A stretch of 64,000 nt of DNA from Shimia sp047124445 (GCF_047124445.1 NZ_CP138921.1:496001-560000); one strand, 5' to 3'; numbered from the stretch's first letter, positions 31,874 through 40,402 are shown. The notes: generated from the letters alone by a model not told the origin. Numbers and translations: made by a program.

Positions 31874-34348
31874 ATGACGGCGCATGTGTTGAATTTCCAG
31901 TTGGACGGGCTGAGCTGTGCAGGCTGTGTGAACCGCGCGCAGAAGGCGATGGCCGCCGTGGAAGGGGTGCAGGACGCAAGTGTGATCCTGGCGGACACTT
32001 CGGCGCGGGTGGCGTTTGAGGATGACACCGCGCGTGATGGTGTGATCGCGGCGCTGAAGTCGGCGGGCTATCCGGCGCGGGAGGCCACGGTGACGCTGGA
32101 TGTTGGCGGGATGACCTGCGCAGGCTGTGTGCGCCGTGCGGAGGCGGCGATGGCGGCGGGTGAGGGCGTGCTGTCGGCAGAGATCAACTTTGCCAGCGAG
32201 AGCGCGACGGTGCGCTATTTGGAAGGCGCGATCACGGCCAATCAGATCGCCGCGCTAAGCACGCGGGCGGGCTATCCGGCGCGGGTGCCGGAAGAGGGCG
32301 TGCCAGAAGACATCGCAGATCGGAAAGAGGAAGAGGCCAAGGCGGCCAAGCGGCGGGTGCTGCTGGCGGCGGTTTTGGCGTTTCCGGTGTTTTGCATCGA
32401 GATGGGCGGGCATATGGTGCCCGCGTTTCATCATTGGCTGATGGCCAATGTGGGGATGCAGAACAGCTATCTGTTCCAGTTTGTGCTGACCTCGATCCTG
32501 CTGGTCGGGCCAGGGCGGGAGTTCTACGCGAAAGGCATTCCGGCGCTTTTGAAAGGCGCGCCGGAGATGAACTCGCTGGTCGCCTTGGGTACGGGGGCGG
32601 CCTATCTCTTCTCCGTGGCGTCGACCTTTGCGCCGGGGCTGCTGCCGGCAGGCACCGCCAATGTGTATTTCGAGGCGGCGGCGGTGATTGTGGTGCTGAT
32701 CCTGGCGGGGCGCTGGATGGAGGCGCGCGCCAAGGGGCGCACTGGGGCGGCGATTGCCGAGCTTGTTGGTCTGCAGCCGCGCGTAGCGCAAGTGGAGCGC
32801 AAGGGCAAGGTAGCTGAGTTGGCGATTGAAGAGGTCGCAGTGGGCGACGTGTTGCATCTGCGGCCCGGGGAGCGTGTGGCTGTGGATGGGCGTGTGCTTG
32901 ATGGCACGTCTTTTGTGGATGAGGCAATGATCTCGGGTGAGCCGGTGCCGGTGGAGAAAACCGCAGGCGATGCGATGATCGCGGGCTCGGTGAATGGCGC
33001 CGGTGTGCTGCGCTATGAGGCGGAGCAGGTGGGGCGCGACACGATGTTGGCGCAGATCATCGACATGGTACGTCAGGCGCAGGGGGCAAAGCTGCCGATC
33101 CAGAACTTGGTGGATCGGATTACGGCGGTGTTTGTGCCGGTGGTGATGGCCATTGCCGCGGTAACATTTGTGGTCTGGATGCTGGTCGGGCCGGAGCCTC
33201 GGTTGGGCTATGCGTTGGTGGCAGCGGTGGCGGTGCTCATTATCGCGTGCCCCTGTGCCATGGGATTGGCCACGCCGACGTCGATTATGGTGGGTACCGG
33301 ACGGGCCGCACAGCTGGGCGTGTTGTTCCGCAAAGGCGACGCGCTGCAGGGGTTGCAGGATTGCGACGTGGTGGCGTTTGATAAGACCGGCACGCTGACC
33401 CAAGGGGCGCCGTCGGTGACCGACGTGGTTCTGGCTGACGGCTTTGACGAAGACAAGGTGTTGGCGCAGGTGGCGTCGGTTGAGGCGCAGTCCGAGCATC
33501 CTTTGGCGCGGGCGATGGTGGCTGAAGCGGCGGCGCGCGGTCTGGAGGTTGCGACCTGTTCGGAGCTTGAAGTGCGGGTTGGGCACGGGCTGATCGGTAC
33601 TGTGGAGGGCGCTCAGGTGGCCGTCGGCGCGGCGCGGTTGATGACGGTACTGGAGGTGCCGTTGGGTGATCTTGAGACGCGTGCGCAGGCGCTTGCCGAG
33701 GCAGGCAAGACGCCAATCTATGTGGCGGTGGACAGCAATCTGGCGGCGGTGATTGCGGTGGCGGATGCGGTGAAACCGACCTCGGCAGCGGCGATCAAAG
33801 CCTTGCATGGCATGGGCAAGACCGTGGCGATGATCTCGGGCGACACAGAGCGCACCGCACGGGCTTTGGCGCGGGAATTGGGCGTGGACCATGTGGTCGC
33901 AGAGGTCTTACCAGACGGTAAGGTCGCGGCACTGGAGCAGTTGCGCGACACGGTGGGCAAGGTGGCCTTTGTGGGTGACGGCATCAACGACGCACCTGCC
34001 TTGGCGGCGGCGGATGTGGGCATTGCCATTGGCACCGGCACCGACGTGGCGATTGAGGCGGCGGATGTGGTGCTGATGGCGGGCGACGTGGGCGGCGTGG
34101 TGACCGGATTTGACCTGAGCCGCCGGGTGATGCGTAATATCAAAGAGAACCTGTTCTGGGCGTTTGGCTACAACGTGGCGCTTATTCCGGTGGCGGCGGG
34201 CCTTCTGGTGCCCTTTGGCGGGCCAGCCCTGTCGCCGATGTTGGGAGCCGGGGCGATGGCGCTTTCCAGCGTGTTTGTCCTGTCAAACGCGCTGCGGTTG
34301 AGGCGCATCCAGCCAGCCTTTTTGGCCAGCAAGAAAGAAGGTGTGTGA
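31874..34348 (+). CDS. copA: Copper-exporting P1B-type ATPase
   Basis: The 824-aa product has two N-terminal heavy-metal domains with CxxC motifs at residues 15-18 and 82-85 (LDGLSCAGC, VGGMTCAGC). The membrane metal site CPC is at 459-461 (IIACPCAMGLATP), with the phosphorylated Asp503 in DKTGTLTQG, and GDGINDAPALAAADVGIAIGTGTD follows. This is the full CopA/ActP layout, exporting Cu(I) from the cytoplasm. cueR begins at the very end of copA (shared A of TGATG), so sensor and pump are one operon. A MerR-type promoter precedes it. Confidence 0.96.
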   Translation: MTAHVLNFQLDGLSCAGCVNRAQKAMAAVEGVQDASVILADTSARVAFEDDTARDGVIAALKSAGYPAREATVTLDVGGMTCAGCVRRAEAAMAAGEGVLSAEINFASESATVRYLEGAITANQIAALSTRAGYPARVPEEGVPEDIADRKEEEAKAAKRRVLLAAVLAFPVFCIEMGGHMVPAFHHWLMANVGMQNSYLFQFVLTSILLVGPGREFYAKGIPALLKGAPEMNSLVALGTGAAYLFSVASTFAPGLLPAGTANVYFEAAAVIVVLILAGRWMEARAKGRTGAAIAELVGLQPRVAQVERKGKVAELAIEEVAVGDVLHLRPGERVAVDGRVLDGTSFVDEAMISGEPVPVEKTAGDAMIAGSVNGAGVLRYEAEQVGRDTMLAQIIDMVRQAQGAKLPIQNLVDRITAVFVPVVMAIAAVTFVVWMLVGPEPRLGYALVAAVAVLIIACPCAMGLATPTSIMVGTGRAAQLGVLFRKGDALQGLQDCDVVAFDKTGTLTQGAPSVTDVVLADGFDEDKVLAQVASVEAQSEHPLARAMVAEAAARGLEVATCSELEVRVGHGLIGTVEGAQVAVGAARLMTVLEVPLGDLETRAQALAEAGKTPIYVAVDSNLAAVIAVADAVKPTSAAAIKALHGMGKTVAMISGDTERTARALARELGVDHVVAEVLPDGKVAALEQLRDTVGKVAFVGDGINDAPALAAADVGIAIGTGTDVAIEAADVVLMAGDVGGVVTGFDLSRRVMRNIKENLFWAFGYNVALIPVAAGLLVPFGGPALSPMLGAGAMALSSVFVLSNALRLRRIQPAFLASKKEGV

Positions 34349-34734
34349 TGAATATCGGGGAAGTGTCCAAGAACACCGGCCTGCCGGCGAAGACCATTCG
34401 GTACTATGAAGACATCGGTTTTGTGACCCCGGCACGGGGCGACAATGGCTATCGTAGCTTCAGCGAGAAGGATCAGCACAAGCTGGTGTTTCTGGGCCGG
34501 GCGCGAGGGCTTGGGTTTTCGATTGAGGATTGCCGGACGTTGCTGGCGTTGTACGAGGATCAGGGGCGAGCCAGCGCTGATGTAAAACGTGTGGCGCAGA
34601 AAAACCTGAGCGAGATAGACCGCAAGATTGCGGATTTGCAGGCCATGCGCGGGACGTTGAGCCATCTGGTGGCCAATTGCGCGGGCGACGGGCGGCCGGA
34701 CTGTCCGATCTTGGAGGATCTGGGGCGGGTTTAG
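34348..34734 (+). CDS. cueR: Copper-responsive MerR-family regulator CueR
   Basis: The 128-aa product begins NIGEVSKNTGLPAKTIRYYEDIGFV, the MerR HTH and wing, then a dimer helix. The C-terminal loop CAGDGRPDCP has Cys111 and Cys119, matching the Cu(I)-binding Cys112/Cys120 of CueR. ATG 34348 shares one base with the copA stop; a GTG three bases earlier is also possible. It twists the 19-bp-spaced copA promoter when Cu(I), Ag(I) or Au(I) is bound. Confidence 0.94.
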   Translation: MNIGEVSKNTGLPAKTIRYYEDIGFVTPARGDNGYRSFSEKDQHKLVFLGRARGLGFSIEDCRTLLALYEDQGRASADVKRVAQKNLSEIDRKIADLQAMRGTLSHLVANCAGDGRPDCPILEDLGRV

Positions 34735-34890
34735 ATGTGGGAGTGAGGCGACGAGGGCGAGCTTTGAAGGGATAAACTAGAACCCATGCGGTCGTTGTTT
34801 TCTATTTCTTTTGTTCAATTTCACCAGGTTGTCTAAAACAGAAACACACGTAGTGTATGTGTAAGCATTTAACTGATTGGGCCTCGGATT

Positions 34891-36333
34891 ATGAGATACA
34901 GGATCGAGAACATACCCGCGCTTGTTGCAACGGCACTCCTAGCTTTTTCAAGCGCTTCCCACGCAGAAACTGATCGCCCAAACATCGTTTACCTTTTGGT
35001 TGATAACTGGGGTTGGGGTGACATTGGTTTGCAAGGAAGCACGGTTCCAACGCCTGAGATTGATGCGTTTGCCGCTGAAGGGATGCGATTTCTCAATTTC
35101 AATATTGAAAACCAATGCACTCCGACGCGTTCGGCCATACATACCGGGCGTCTTCCTATCCGCAGCGGCACCCAGAAGGTGGCCGCGCCCGGTGAACCCG
35201 ATGGCCTCGCGCCTTGGGAATACACCATTGCCGAACTCCTTTCCGATGCTGGCTACCGAACCGCTCTGTTCGGTAAATGGCACATCGGCGCACAAGTCGG
35301 ACGTCATCCCACAGATCAAGGATATGATGAGTGGTGGGGCATAAACGAAGGTTCCAACGCTGCGGCGTACACAGCTACGCCGGAGTTTGATCCGGAAGTC
35401 GCGACGGTTCCGCACTTCTGGGAGGGAAGGAAGGGCGCGCCGTCGTATGAAACTGACCTTTATGACGTTTCTGGAAAGACAACCTTTGACCGTAACATCA
35501 CGGACCGGGCGGTCAGCTATATCGAACACCGCGTCGGTGACGAGAAGCCCTTTTTCCTTTATGTTGGCTTCACGCAATTCCACCCGCCTTGGGTCATTCA
35601 TCCCGAATTTGAAGATGTTTCTGACGCCGGTATTTACTCGGACATCAAACACGAGGTTGACCACAATATTGGGCGGATCCTCGATGCTCTAGATGCCTCA
35701 GGCGCAACAAAAGATACGGTTGTCATTCTGACTGGGGACAATGGACCCGGCACCCTACCGCAAGGGGTTGGATATGCGACGGGAGAAGTCGGTGGATCAA
35801 CTGGACCTTGGCGCGGCGGGCTAAGCACAGGTTTTGAAGGCGGCCTGCGGACACCCGCTATGATACGATGGCCAGATCGGGTTCCAGCGGGGGCGGTTTC
35901 AAACGAGATCGTTTCAGTTCTAGACATGTATCCAACGCTTGCGAACCTTGTAGGTGAGGCGGATCGAATTCCTTCGGACCGACCAATCGACGGCATTGAT
36001 CAAAGCGCTTTCTTTCTTGGCGAACAAGCCACCTCGAACCGAGAACACGTTGTGACATTCGTTGGTGATGACGTCTTCGCCGTGAAATGGCGTGATTTGA
36101 AGGTGCATTTTTTCACGACAGAAAGCACATTCTCGGAGATTAAGCAGCATACATTCCCTCAGGTGTACAACATCAAAGAAGACCCTGCGGAACAGTTTGA
36201 GCTTTGGGGGAATGAGGGGTTTTCGCACGCTTGGGTTATGACACCTGTCACACGCATTCTTAGCGACCTAGCGGCCAGCATGGTGGAATATCCAAATATC
36301 AAGCCCGGTGAAGATTTCGGCGGCTACGAGTGA
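34891..36333 (+). CDS. Type I sulfatase with atypical base composition
   Basis: The 480-aa product has a signal peptide ending SSASHAE and the sulfatase core. NIVYLLVDNWGWGDIGLQG has Asp38 followed by Asn39 rather than the common Asp-Asp. ENQCTPTRSAIHTGR contains Cys76 of the C-x-P-x-R formylglycine motif. TGDNGPGT and GLSTGFEGGLRTPAMIRWPD follow. The gene is visibly less GC-rich than its neighbours and uses more A/T-ending codons. It stands alone with no regulator or transporter. I infer recent acquisition; the substrate is unknown. Confidence 0.9.
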   Translation: MRYRIENIPALVATALLAFSSASHAETDRPNIVYLLVDNWGWGDIGLQGSTVPTPEIDAFAAEGMRFLNFNIENQCTPTRSAIHTGRLPIRSGTQKVAAPGEPDGLAPWEYTIAELLSDAGYRTALFGKWHIGAQVGRHPTDQGYDEWWGINEGSNAAAYTATPEFDPEVATVPHFWEGRKGAPSYETDLYDVSGKTTFDRNITDRAVSYIEHRVGDEKPFFLYVGFTQFHPPWVIHPEFEDVSDAGIYSDIKHEVDHNIGRILDALDASGATKDTVVILTGDNGPGTLPQGVGYATGEVGGSTGPWRGGLSTGFEGGLRTPAMIRWPDRVPAGAVSNEIVSVLDMYPTLANLVGEADRIPSDRPIDGIDQSAFFLGEQATSNREHVVTFVGDDVFAVKWRDLKVHFFTTESTFSEIKQHTFPQVYNIKEDPAEQFELWGNEGFSHAWVMTPVTRILSDLAASMVEYPNIKPGEDFGGYE

Positions 36334-36390
36334 ACAACCGGATTTGTCCGCTCAGCTGCTATCGTTTCAGCGGCTTTAGCTCCTAGGCAA

Positions 36391-36420
36391 GAAAGGCTGC
36401 CCCAATCAGGGACAGCCTTC
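36391..36420 (-). terminator. Rho-independent terminator of leuA
   Basis: On the minus strand GGCTGTCCC and GGGGCAGCC pair around TGATT, followed by TTTCTT. It lies just past the leuA stop. The loop sequence CCAATCAGGGAC also occurs near 44958 behind gltX. Confidence 0.7.
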
Positions 36421-36427
36421 TCTTGAT

Positions 36428-37993
36428 TTAAGCGAGATCCTTATAGGACACCTCTTTGGCGTCCGCGCCTTCACCCACCTTGTCACGGCGCACTAGAAGA
36501 CGGTTGAGCGCGTGGATGTAAGCCTTGGCGGAGGCGACAACTGTGTCGGTGTTGGCGGACTGGCCAGTGGCGATCACGCCGTCTTCTTCCAGACGCACGG
36601 AAACCGTCGCCTGCGCGTCGGTGCCTTCGGTCACGGCGCTCACCTGATAGAGCTGCAGGCGGGCGGTGTTGGGGTGGATCTGGCGGATCGCTTTGAAGGT
36701 GGCATCCACCGGACCGTCGCCTTCGGCGGTTGCCGACATGTCCTTGCCGTCGACTTCCATCTCAATGGTGCTTTCCGCCGGGCCGCCGGTGCCGCAGACC
36801 ACTTTCATGGAGACAAGCTGCAGGCGGTCGTCCTCGTCTTCACCGCTGTCGGCGCGCACGAGTGCGACCACGTCGTCGTCAAACACCTCTTTCTTGCGGT
36901 CGGCCAGCTCCTTGAAGCGGACAAAGATGTCCTTGAGCTGGTTGTCACCCACTTCAAAGCCGAGCTGTTCCAGCTTGTCGCGCAGGGCGGCGCGGCCGGA
37001 GTGTTTGCCCAAAGGCAGCGAGGTGCCGGAGAGGCCTACGTCTTCGGGGCGCATGATCTCGAAGTTCTCGCGGTTCTTCAGCATGCCGTCCTGGTGGATG
37101 CCGCTTTCATGGGCAAAGGCGTTTTTGCCAACGATGGCCTTGTTGGGCTGCACCAGAAAGCCCGACACAGTGGAGACACGGCGGGAGATTGCCATGATCT
37201 TGGTGGTGTCGATGCCGGTGGTCCAGGGCATGATGTCGTGGCGGGTTTTCAGCGCCATCACCACTTCTTCAAGCGCCGTGTTACCCGCGCGCTCGCCCAG
37301 ACCGTTGATGGTGCATTCGATCTGACGCGCGCCGCCTGCGACGGCGGCGAGGGAGTTGGCGGTCGCCATGCCCAGGTCGTTGTGGCAGTGGGTGGCGAAG
37401 ATCACCTCGTCCGCGCCCGGAACCGTTTCGATCAGGCGTTTGATCAGGTCAGCGCTTTCGGCCGGGGCGGTGTAGCCCACGGTGTCGGGAATGTTGATGG
37501 TGGTCGCGCCCGCCTTGATGGCGATCTCGATCACGCGGCAGAGGTAGTCCCACTCGGTGCGGGTGGCATCCATGGGCGACCATTGCACGTTGTCACAGAG
37601 GTTGCGCGCGTGGGTCACGGTTTGATGGATCTTGTCGGCCATTTCGTCCTGGGTGAGGTTCGGAATGGCGCGGTGCAGCGGCGAGGTGCCGATGAAGGTG
37701 TGGATGCGGTTTTGCTTGGCGTGTTTCACCGCCTCCCAGCAGCGGTCGATGTCGGCGAAATTTGCACGCGCCAAGCCGCAGATGCGGGAGTTCACAGAGT
37801 TCTTGGCGATCTCGGAGACGGCGGCAAAGTCGCCCTCGGAGGCGATCGGGAAACCGGCCTCAATGATGTCCACGCCCATGTCATCGAGCATGCCGGCAAT
37901 TTCCAGCTTCTCGTCATGGGTCATGGTGGCGCCGGGGGATTGCTCGCCGTCGCGCAGGGTGGTGTCAAAAATCAGGACTTTGTTGTCGGACAT
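36428..37993 (-). CDS. leuA: 2-isopropylmalate synthase
   Basis: The 521-aa product has the LeuA TIM barrel starting VLIFDTTLRDGEQSPGATMT. HCHNDLGMATANSLAAVAGGARQIECTINGLGERAGN holds the metal-binding His-x-His and the signature. The C-terminal domain (residues about 390-510) is the leucine-binding regulatory part. The enzyme condenses acetyl-CoA with 2-oxoisovalerate, the first step of leucine synthesis. It follows the cupin gene by 14 bp and is probably in one transcript with the leader peptide at 38465-38551, so leucine would act both by feedback inhibition and by attenuation. Confidence 0.97.
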   Translation of the reverse strand: MSDNKVLIFDTTLRDGEQSPGATMTHDEKLEIAGMLDDMGVDIIEAGFPIASEGDFAAVSEIAKNSVNSRICGLARANFADIDRCWEAVKHAKQNRIHTFIGTSPLHRAIPNLTQDEMADKIHQTVTHARNLCDNVQWSPMDATRTEWDYLCRVIEIAIKAGATTINIPDTVGYTAPAESADLIKRLIETVPGADEVIFATHCHNDLGMATANSLAAVAGGARQIECTINGLGERAGNTALEEVVMALKTRHDIMPWTTGIDTTKIMAISRRVSTVSGFLVQPNKAIVGKNAFAHESGIHQDGMLKNRENFEIMRPEDVGLSGTSLPLGKHSGRAALRDKLEQLGFEVGDNQLKDIFVRFKELADRKKEVFDDDVVALVRADSGEDEDDRLQLVSMKVVCGTGGPAESTIEMEVDGKDMSATAEGDGPVDATFKAIRQIHPNTARLQLYQVSAVTEGTDAQATVSVRLEEDGVIATGQSANTDTVVASAKAYIHALNRLLVRRDKVGEGADAKEVSYKDLA

Positions 37994-38007
37994 GGGTTTG
38001 TTCCAGT

Positions 38008-38364
38008 TTAGATATGCGGTTTGGGAGACGGGGCGCGGTTGCTGTCTCCGGAATTGGGTTCGCCGGTGGGCTCGATCAGAAGCACTTTCACTTCTTTCTC
38101 GGCACGGGGGCGGTGGACCTGGCCTTTGGGCACGATCAACAGCTCACCCGCACCGAAAGTGACGGAGGGGGCGTTGTCGTAGTCCATGGTGACCTCGCCT
38201 TCGAGCACGAGAAAGAAGTCATCGGTGTCGTCATGTTTGTGCAGCGGGTACTCGCCCTGAAATTTCACCACCATGACGTCGTTGCCATTGTAGTTGGCAA
38301 CCACATGTGGGTCCCAATGGCTTGAGAACATGGATAGTTTTTCGGCGAGATTGATCTTTTGCAT
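38008..38364 (-). CDS. Small cupin-domain protein in the leuA operon
   Basis: The 118-aa product is a single cupin: GEYPLHKHDDTDDFFLVLEGEVTMDY matches cupin motif 1 with the metal-binding His-x-His and Glu, and GELLIVPKGQVHRPRAEKE is motif 2 with the last His. It is the first gene after the leucine leader peptide and is 14 bp ahead of leuA. Such cupins may be isomerases or sensors, but the reaction is unknown. The position suggests a role near leucine metabolism, or simply shared expression. Confidence 0.85.
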   Translation of the reverse strand: MQKINLAEKLSMFSSHWDPHVVANYNGNDVMVVKFQGEYPLHKHDDTDDFFLVLEGEVTMDYDNAPSVTFGAGELLIVPKGQVHRPRAEKEVKVLLIEPTGEPNSGDSNRAPSPKPHI

Positions 38365-38417
38365 CGTGTTTTCCTAGTTACCTGTGGGTGTCGTTTGCCG
38401 TGCGACGGTTAGACATG

Positions 38418-38471
38418 TGGCGCGAGACATTCTCCTCTGAGCACGCGCGCCAACAGTGTCACGCTCAGAGG
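38418..38471 (-). promoter_or_regulatory. Mutually exclusive RNA hairpins after the leucine leader peptide
   Basis: Hairpin A: CCTCTGAGC and GCTCAGAGG (38463-38471 with 38434-38442), a perfect 9-bp stem whose 5' arm includes the leader stop codon. Hairpin B: TGGCGCG with CGCGCCA (38446-38452 with 38418-38424); one arm lies in the loop of A. A and B cannot easily coexist. No clear U-run follows. Confidence 0.55.
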
Positions 38472-38551
38472 CGGACTAGGAGTAGGTCGAGGCCACGCGC
38501 AAAGGGCGCCGGAAGGCGCGCGTCTGTTGCGATATGGGCTCTAGTGGTCAT
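38465..38551 (-). CDS. leuL: Leucine leader peptide upstream of cupin-leuA
   Basis: A 28-codon frame begins ATG ACC ACT and ends CTC GAC CTA CTC CTA GTC CGC CTC TGA, so the peptide ends LDLLLVRL with five Leu codons in the last eight sense codons. Two are CTA, a codon hardly used in this GC-rich genome, which is typical of leucine attenuators. It lies 100 bp upstream of the cupin start on the same strand. Its stop codon sits in the arm of a 9-bp hairpin. The -10-like TATAAAT ends 7 bp before the ATG, so the mRNA may be leaderless, as for trpL in rhizobia. Translation is inferred. Confidence 0.75.
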   Translation of the reverse strand: MTTRAHIATDARLPAPFARGLDLLLVRL

Positions 38552-38558
38552 GGCGCAG

Positions 38559-38587
38559 ATTTATACATGCCGTTTGGTAAATGAAAA
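38559..38587 (-). promoter_or_regulatory. Promoter of the leucine leader and cupin-leuA
   Basis: On the minus strand TTTTCA (-35-like, 38582-38587) and TATAAAT (-10, 38559-38565) are 16 bp apart. Transcription would start close to the leader ATG at 38551. Confidence 0.55.
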
Positions 38588-38623
38588 GGGCAAAAGTTTT
38601 GGATTTTTGCCTGAAGGGGGACT

Positions 38624-38684
38624 GGGGCTTTGCCCCGTCACGGCGGGGCAGTGACCCCCCAGGATATTTGAGGACTGTGAAAGA
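38624..38684 (+). repeat. Two-hairpin GATATTTG element, copy 2
   Basis: GGGGCTTTGCCCC (38624-38636) is followed by the stem GTCAC...GTGAC (38637-38655), then CCCCCCAGGATATTTGAGG and a GTGAAAGA tail. It has the same order of parts as copies 1 and 3. Here it lies between the divergent leucine promoter and the SDR gene, so it is not at the 3' end of a plus-strand gene. Confidence 0.75.
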
Positions 38685-38741
38685 CTTAGAGCATCCGGTT
38701 TGCCGTGTTGTGCGTAATCTCAGGGCAAGAGGGAGAGAGAT

Positions 38742-39401
38742 ATGCGCGCATTGGTGGTTGGTGATACAGGTGGGATTGGGGCGGCGGTGGCAGCACGATT
38801 GCGGGCGCGAGGCGCGCAGGTTGTCGGGCTATCGCAGCGGCGGGACGGGTTTGATGTTGCCGATCCGGCGCAGGCTGAGGCGGTTTTGGAGGCGCTCGAC
38901 GGGCCGTTCGACCTGATCTTTGTAGCGACGGGGGCGCTGGTGAACACGAGGTCTGCACCGGAGAAATCGTTGCGCGAGGTGAGTGCGGTGGAGATGGCGG
39001 CGCAGTTTGCAGTGAACACTGTTGGACCCGCGCTGGTGTTGAAGCAGGCGCCGAGGTTGTTGGCGCGGAGGGAGCGGGGCGTGTTTGCAGCGTTGTCGGC
39101 GCGGGTGGGATCGATTGGCGACAATCGTGCTGGTGGCTGGTATTCTTACCGGGCATCCAAGGCCGCGCTTAACCAGGTGATCCGTACCGGGGCGGTAGAG
39201 CTGGCACGCAGTCATAAGCAGGCTGTCTGTGTGGCGTTACATCCCGGCACAGTAGCGACCGACTTCACGTCGAATTATCCGGCGCATAAAAAGGTTGGGG
39301 CTGAGGAGGCTGCGGCAAACCTTCTTGGCGTGTTGGACGGGCTGGCGCCCGCCCAGAGTGGTGGGTTCTATGATTACGCTGGGCTTGAAGTGCCGTGGTG
39401 A
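38742..39401 (+). CDS. Short-chain dehydrogenase/reductase (C-factor-like)
   Basis: The 219-aa product starts RALVVGDTGGIGAAVAARLRARG (TGxxxGxG-type cofactor loop). It has LIFVATGAL for the NAG region and the catalytic WYSYRASKAALNQ (Tyr-x-x-x-Lys). The short size and the ending GGFYDYAGLEVPW resemble C-factor/CsgA-like SDRs of proteobacteria. The substrate is unknown. Its last 28 bp overlap the convergent ABA4-like gene. A repeat element is just upstream. Confidence 0.88.
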   Translation: MRALVVGDTGGIGAAVAARLRARGAQVVGLSQRRDGFDVADPAQAEAVLEALDGPFDLIFVATGALVNTRSAPEKSLREVSAVEMAAQFAVNTVGPALVLKQAPRLLARRERGVFAALSARVGSIGDNRAGGWYSYRASKAALNQVIRTGAVELARSHKQAVCVALHPGTVATDFTSNYPAHKKVGAEEAAANLLGVLDGLAPAQSGGFYDYAGLEVPW

Positions 39402-39832
39402 GACCGGTCTGCGAGACGGCTGATCGCGGATAGGGCCCAGTAGGCGAGCAGGCCAGCCGGACCAAACAGGAAGATCAGTGGCAGGCTGGGGGCCACCCAC
39501 CAGAAGCGGATGCCCTTTGCGCGCGCAGAGCGGCAGGCCCAAGCGCCAATGAACAGATCAAAGGCAAGAAAATGCACCCAGCCGGCCAGGAGCGCCTGGT
39601 CGTGGGAGAACAGGGCTTTCACGCTTGCCAGACTGTCAAAGCCGCCGGTTGTGTCGGCCGGAAGCAGGATCAGCACGACATAGCCGAGTGAGAGCAGGGC
39701 TGGCAGGAGGAAGCCCGCGGTTTTGTCTGACAGTGTGGGCAGCCATGGGGAGGCGAGTAGCAGGAGCCAGCCAGACATGGCGAGGAGGCCTGCGAGAGAG
39801 AAGGCGGTTTCAAAGGGCATTGGGTTATCCAT
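39374..39832 (-). CDS. ABA4-like (DUF4281) membrane protein
   Basis: The 152-aa product has four predicted helices: FETAFSLAGLLAMSGWLLLLASPWL, FLLPALLSLGYVVLILLPA, ALLAGWVHFLAFDLFIGAWA and VAPSLPLIFLFGPAGLLAYWAL. HFLAFDLFIGAWACRSARAKGI is the hallmark of the ABA4/DUF4281 family, linked in plants to neoxanthin synthesis but unassigned in bacteria. ATG 39832 fits the family start; ATG 39853 would add seven residues. It is divergent from a MarR-type gene, with a palindrome between them, so it may be its target. Confidence 0.8.
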   Translation of the reverse strand: MDNPMPFETAFSLAGLLAMSGWLLLLASPWLPTLSDKTAGFLLPALLSLGYVVLILLPADTTGGFDSLASVKALFSHDQALLAGWVHFLAFDLFIGAWACRSARAKGIRFWWVAPSLPLIFLFGPAGLLAYWALSAISRLADRSHHGTSSPA

Positions 39833-39865
39833 AAAAAAGGTGTTTTCTGCCATATGTTGCGATTC

Positions 39866-39881
39866 GCTTGCATATACAAGC
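39866..39881. promoter_or_regulatory. Candidate MarR operator
   Basis: GCTTGCATATACAAGC is a near-perfect 16-bp palindrome (one mismatched pair) between the divergent ABA4-like and marR genes. Its size and AT-rich centre fit MarR-family sites. Confidence 0.55.
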
Positions 39882-39902
39882 ATGTTGCAATAAGTGAGGC
39901 AC

Positions 39903-40349
39903 ATGACAGATATCAGAACAACAAGCGCGCTGCGGCTCTTGCAGGCAGCGGACGAGTTTCGCGCGGGGCTGGCCGGGGAGTTTTCCTCGGTGCATGGCAT
40001 TTCTGTAAATGAGTTTTTGATGCTGCTGCATTTGCAGCGGTCGCCAAAGCAGCGATTGGCGCGGGTAGAGCTGGCCAAGCGTATGCATGTGAGTGCTTCC
40101 ACCGTGACCCGCATGGCCGCGCCGATGGAGAAAATCGGGTTGCTCAGCCGTGATGTGGATGAGCGGGATGCGAGGATTGTGTTTGTTGTGCTGACAGATA
40201 CAGGTGCCGAGCGTTTGGAGGAGGCGCTTGTGACTTTTGCCAAGCGGGCGGGATATTTGCTGGACGCGCAGTGGGATGACGCGGATGTGGGGCAGTTGGC
40301 GGAAATGCTGAGGCGGTTGGCGCCAGGGGCGGCAGGTACTCTGACCTGA
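39903..40349 (+). CDS. MarR-family transcriptional regulator
   Basis: The 148-aa product shows the MarR winged helix: VNEFLMLLHLQRSPKQRLARVELAKRMHVSASTVTRMAAPMEKIGLLSRDVDERDARIVFVVLTDTG, with recognition helix STVTRMAAPME and a wing carrying DERDAR. It should repress its own promoter and the divergent membrane-protein gene through the 39866-39881 palindrome. GAGG lies 3 bp before ATG 39903. The ligand is unknown. A bidirectional terminator follows. Confidence 0.88.
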   Translation: MTDIRTTSALRLLQAADEFRAGLAGEFSSVHGISVNEFLMLLHLQRSPKQRLARVELAKRMHVSASTVTRMAAPMEKIGLLSRDVDERDARIVFVVLTDTGAERLEEALVTFAKRAGYLLDAQWDDADVGQLAEMLRRLAPGAAGTLT

Positions 40350-40355
40350 AATGAA

Positions 40356-40380
40356 AAAGCCGCGCCCAAGGCGCGGCTTT
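40356..40380. terminator. Bidirectional terminator between marR and the MORN gene
   Basis: AAAGCCGCGCC and GGCGCGGCTTT form a perfect 11-bp stem with a CAA loop, A-rich on one side and T-rich on the other. It serves both convergent genes. Confidence 0.85.
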
Positions 40381-40402
40381 GTGATCTTTGCTGGCGGTCG
40401 GG

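Noticed and set aside
32255..33892. 545-codon minus-strand frame opposite copA
   Set aside because: copA has all P-type ATPase motifs on the plus strand, and the antisense product is His/Arg/Gln-rich low-complexity sequence.
36512..38011. 499-codon plus-strand open frame opposite leuA
   Set aside because: leuA is certain on the minus strand with all catalytic motifs. The antisense product has low-complexity composition and matches no family I know.
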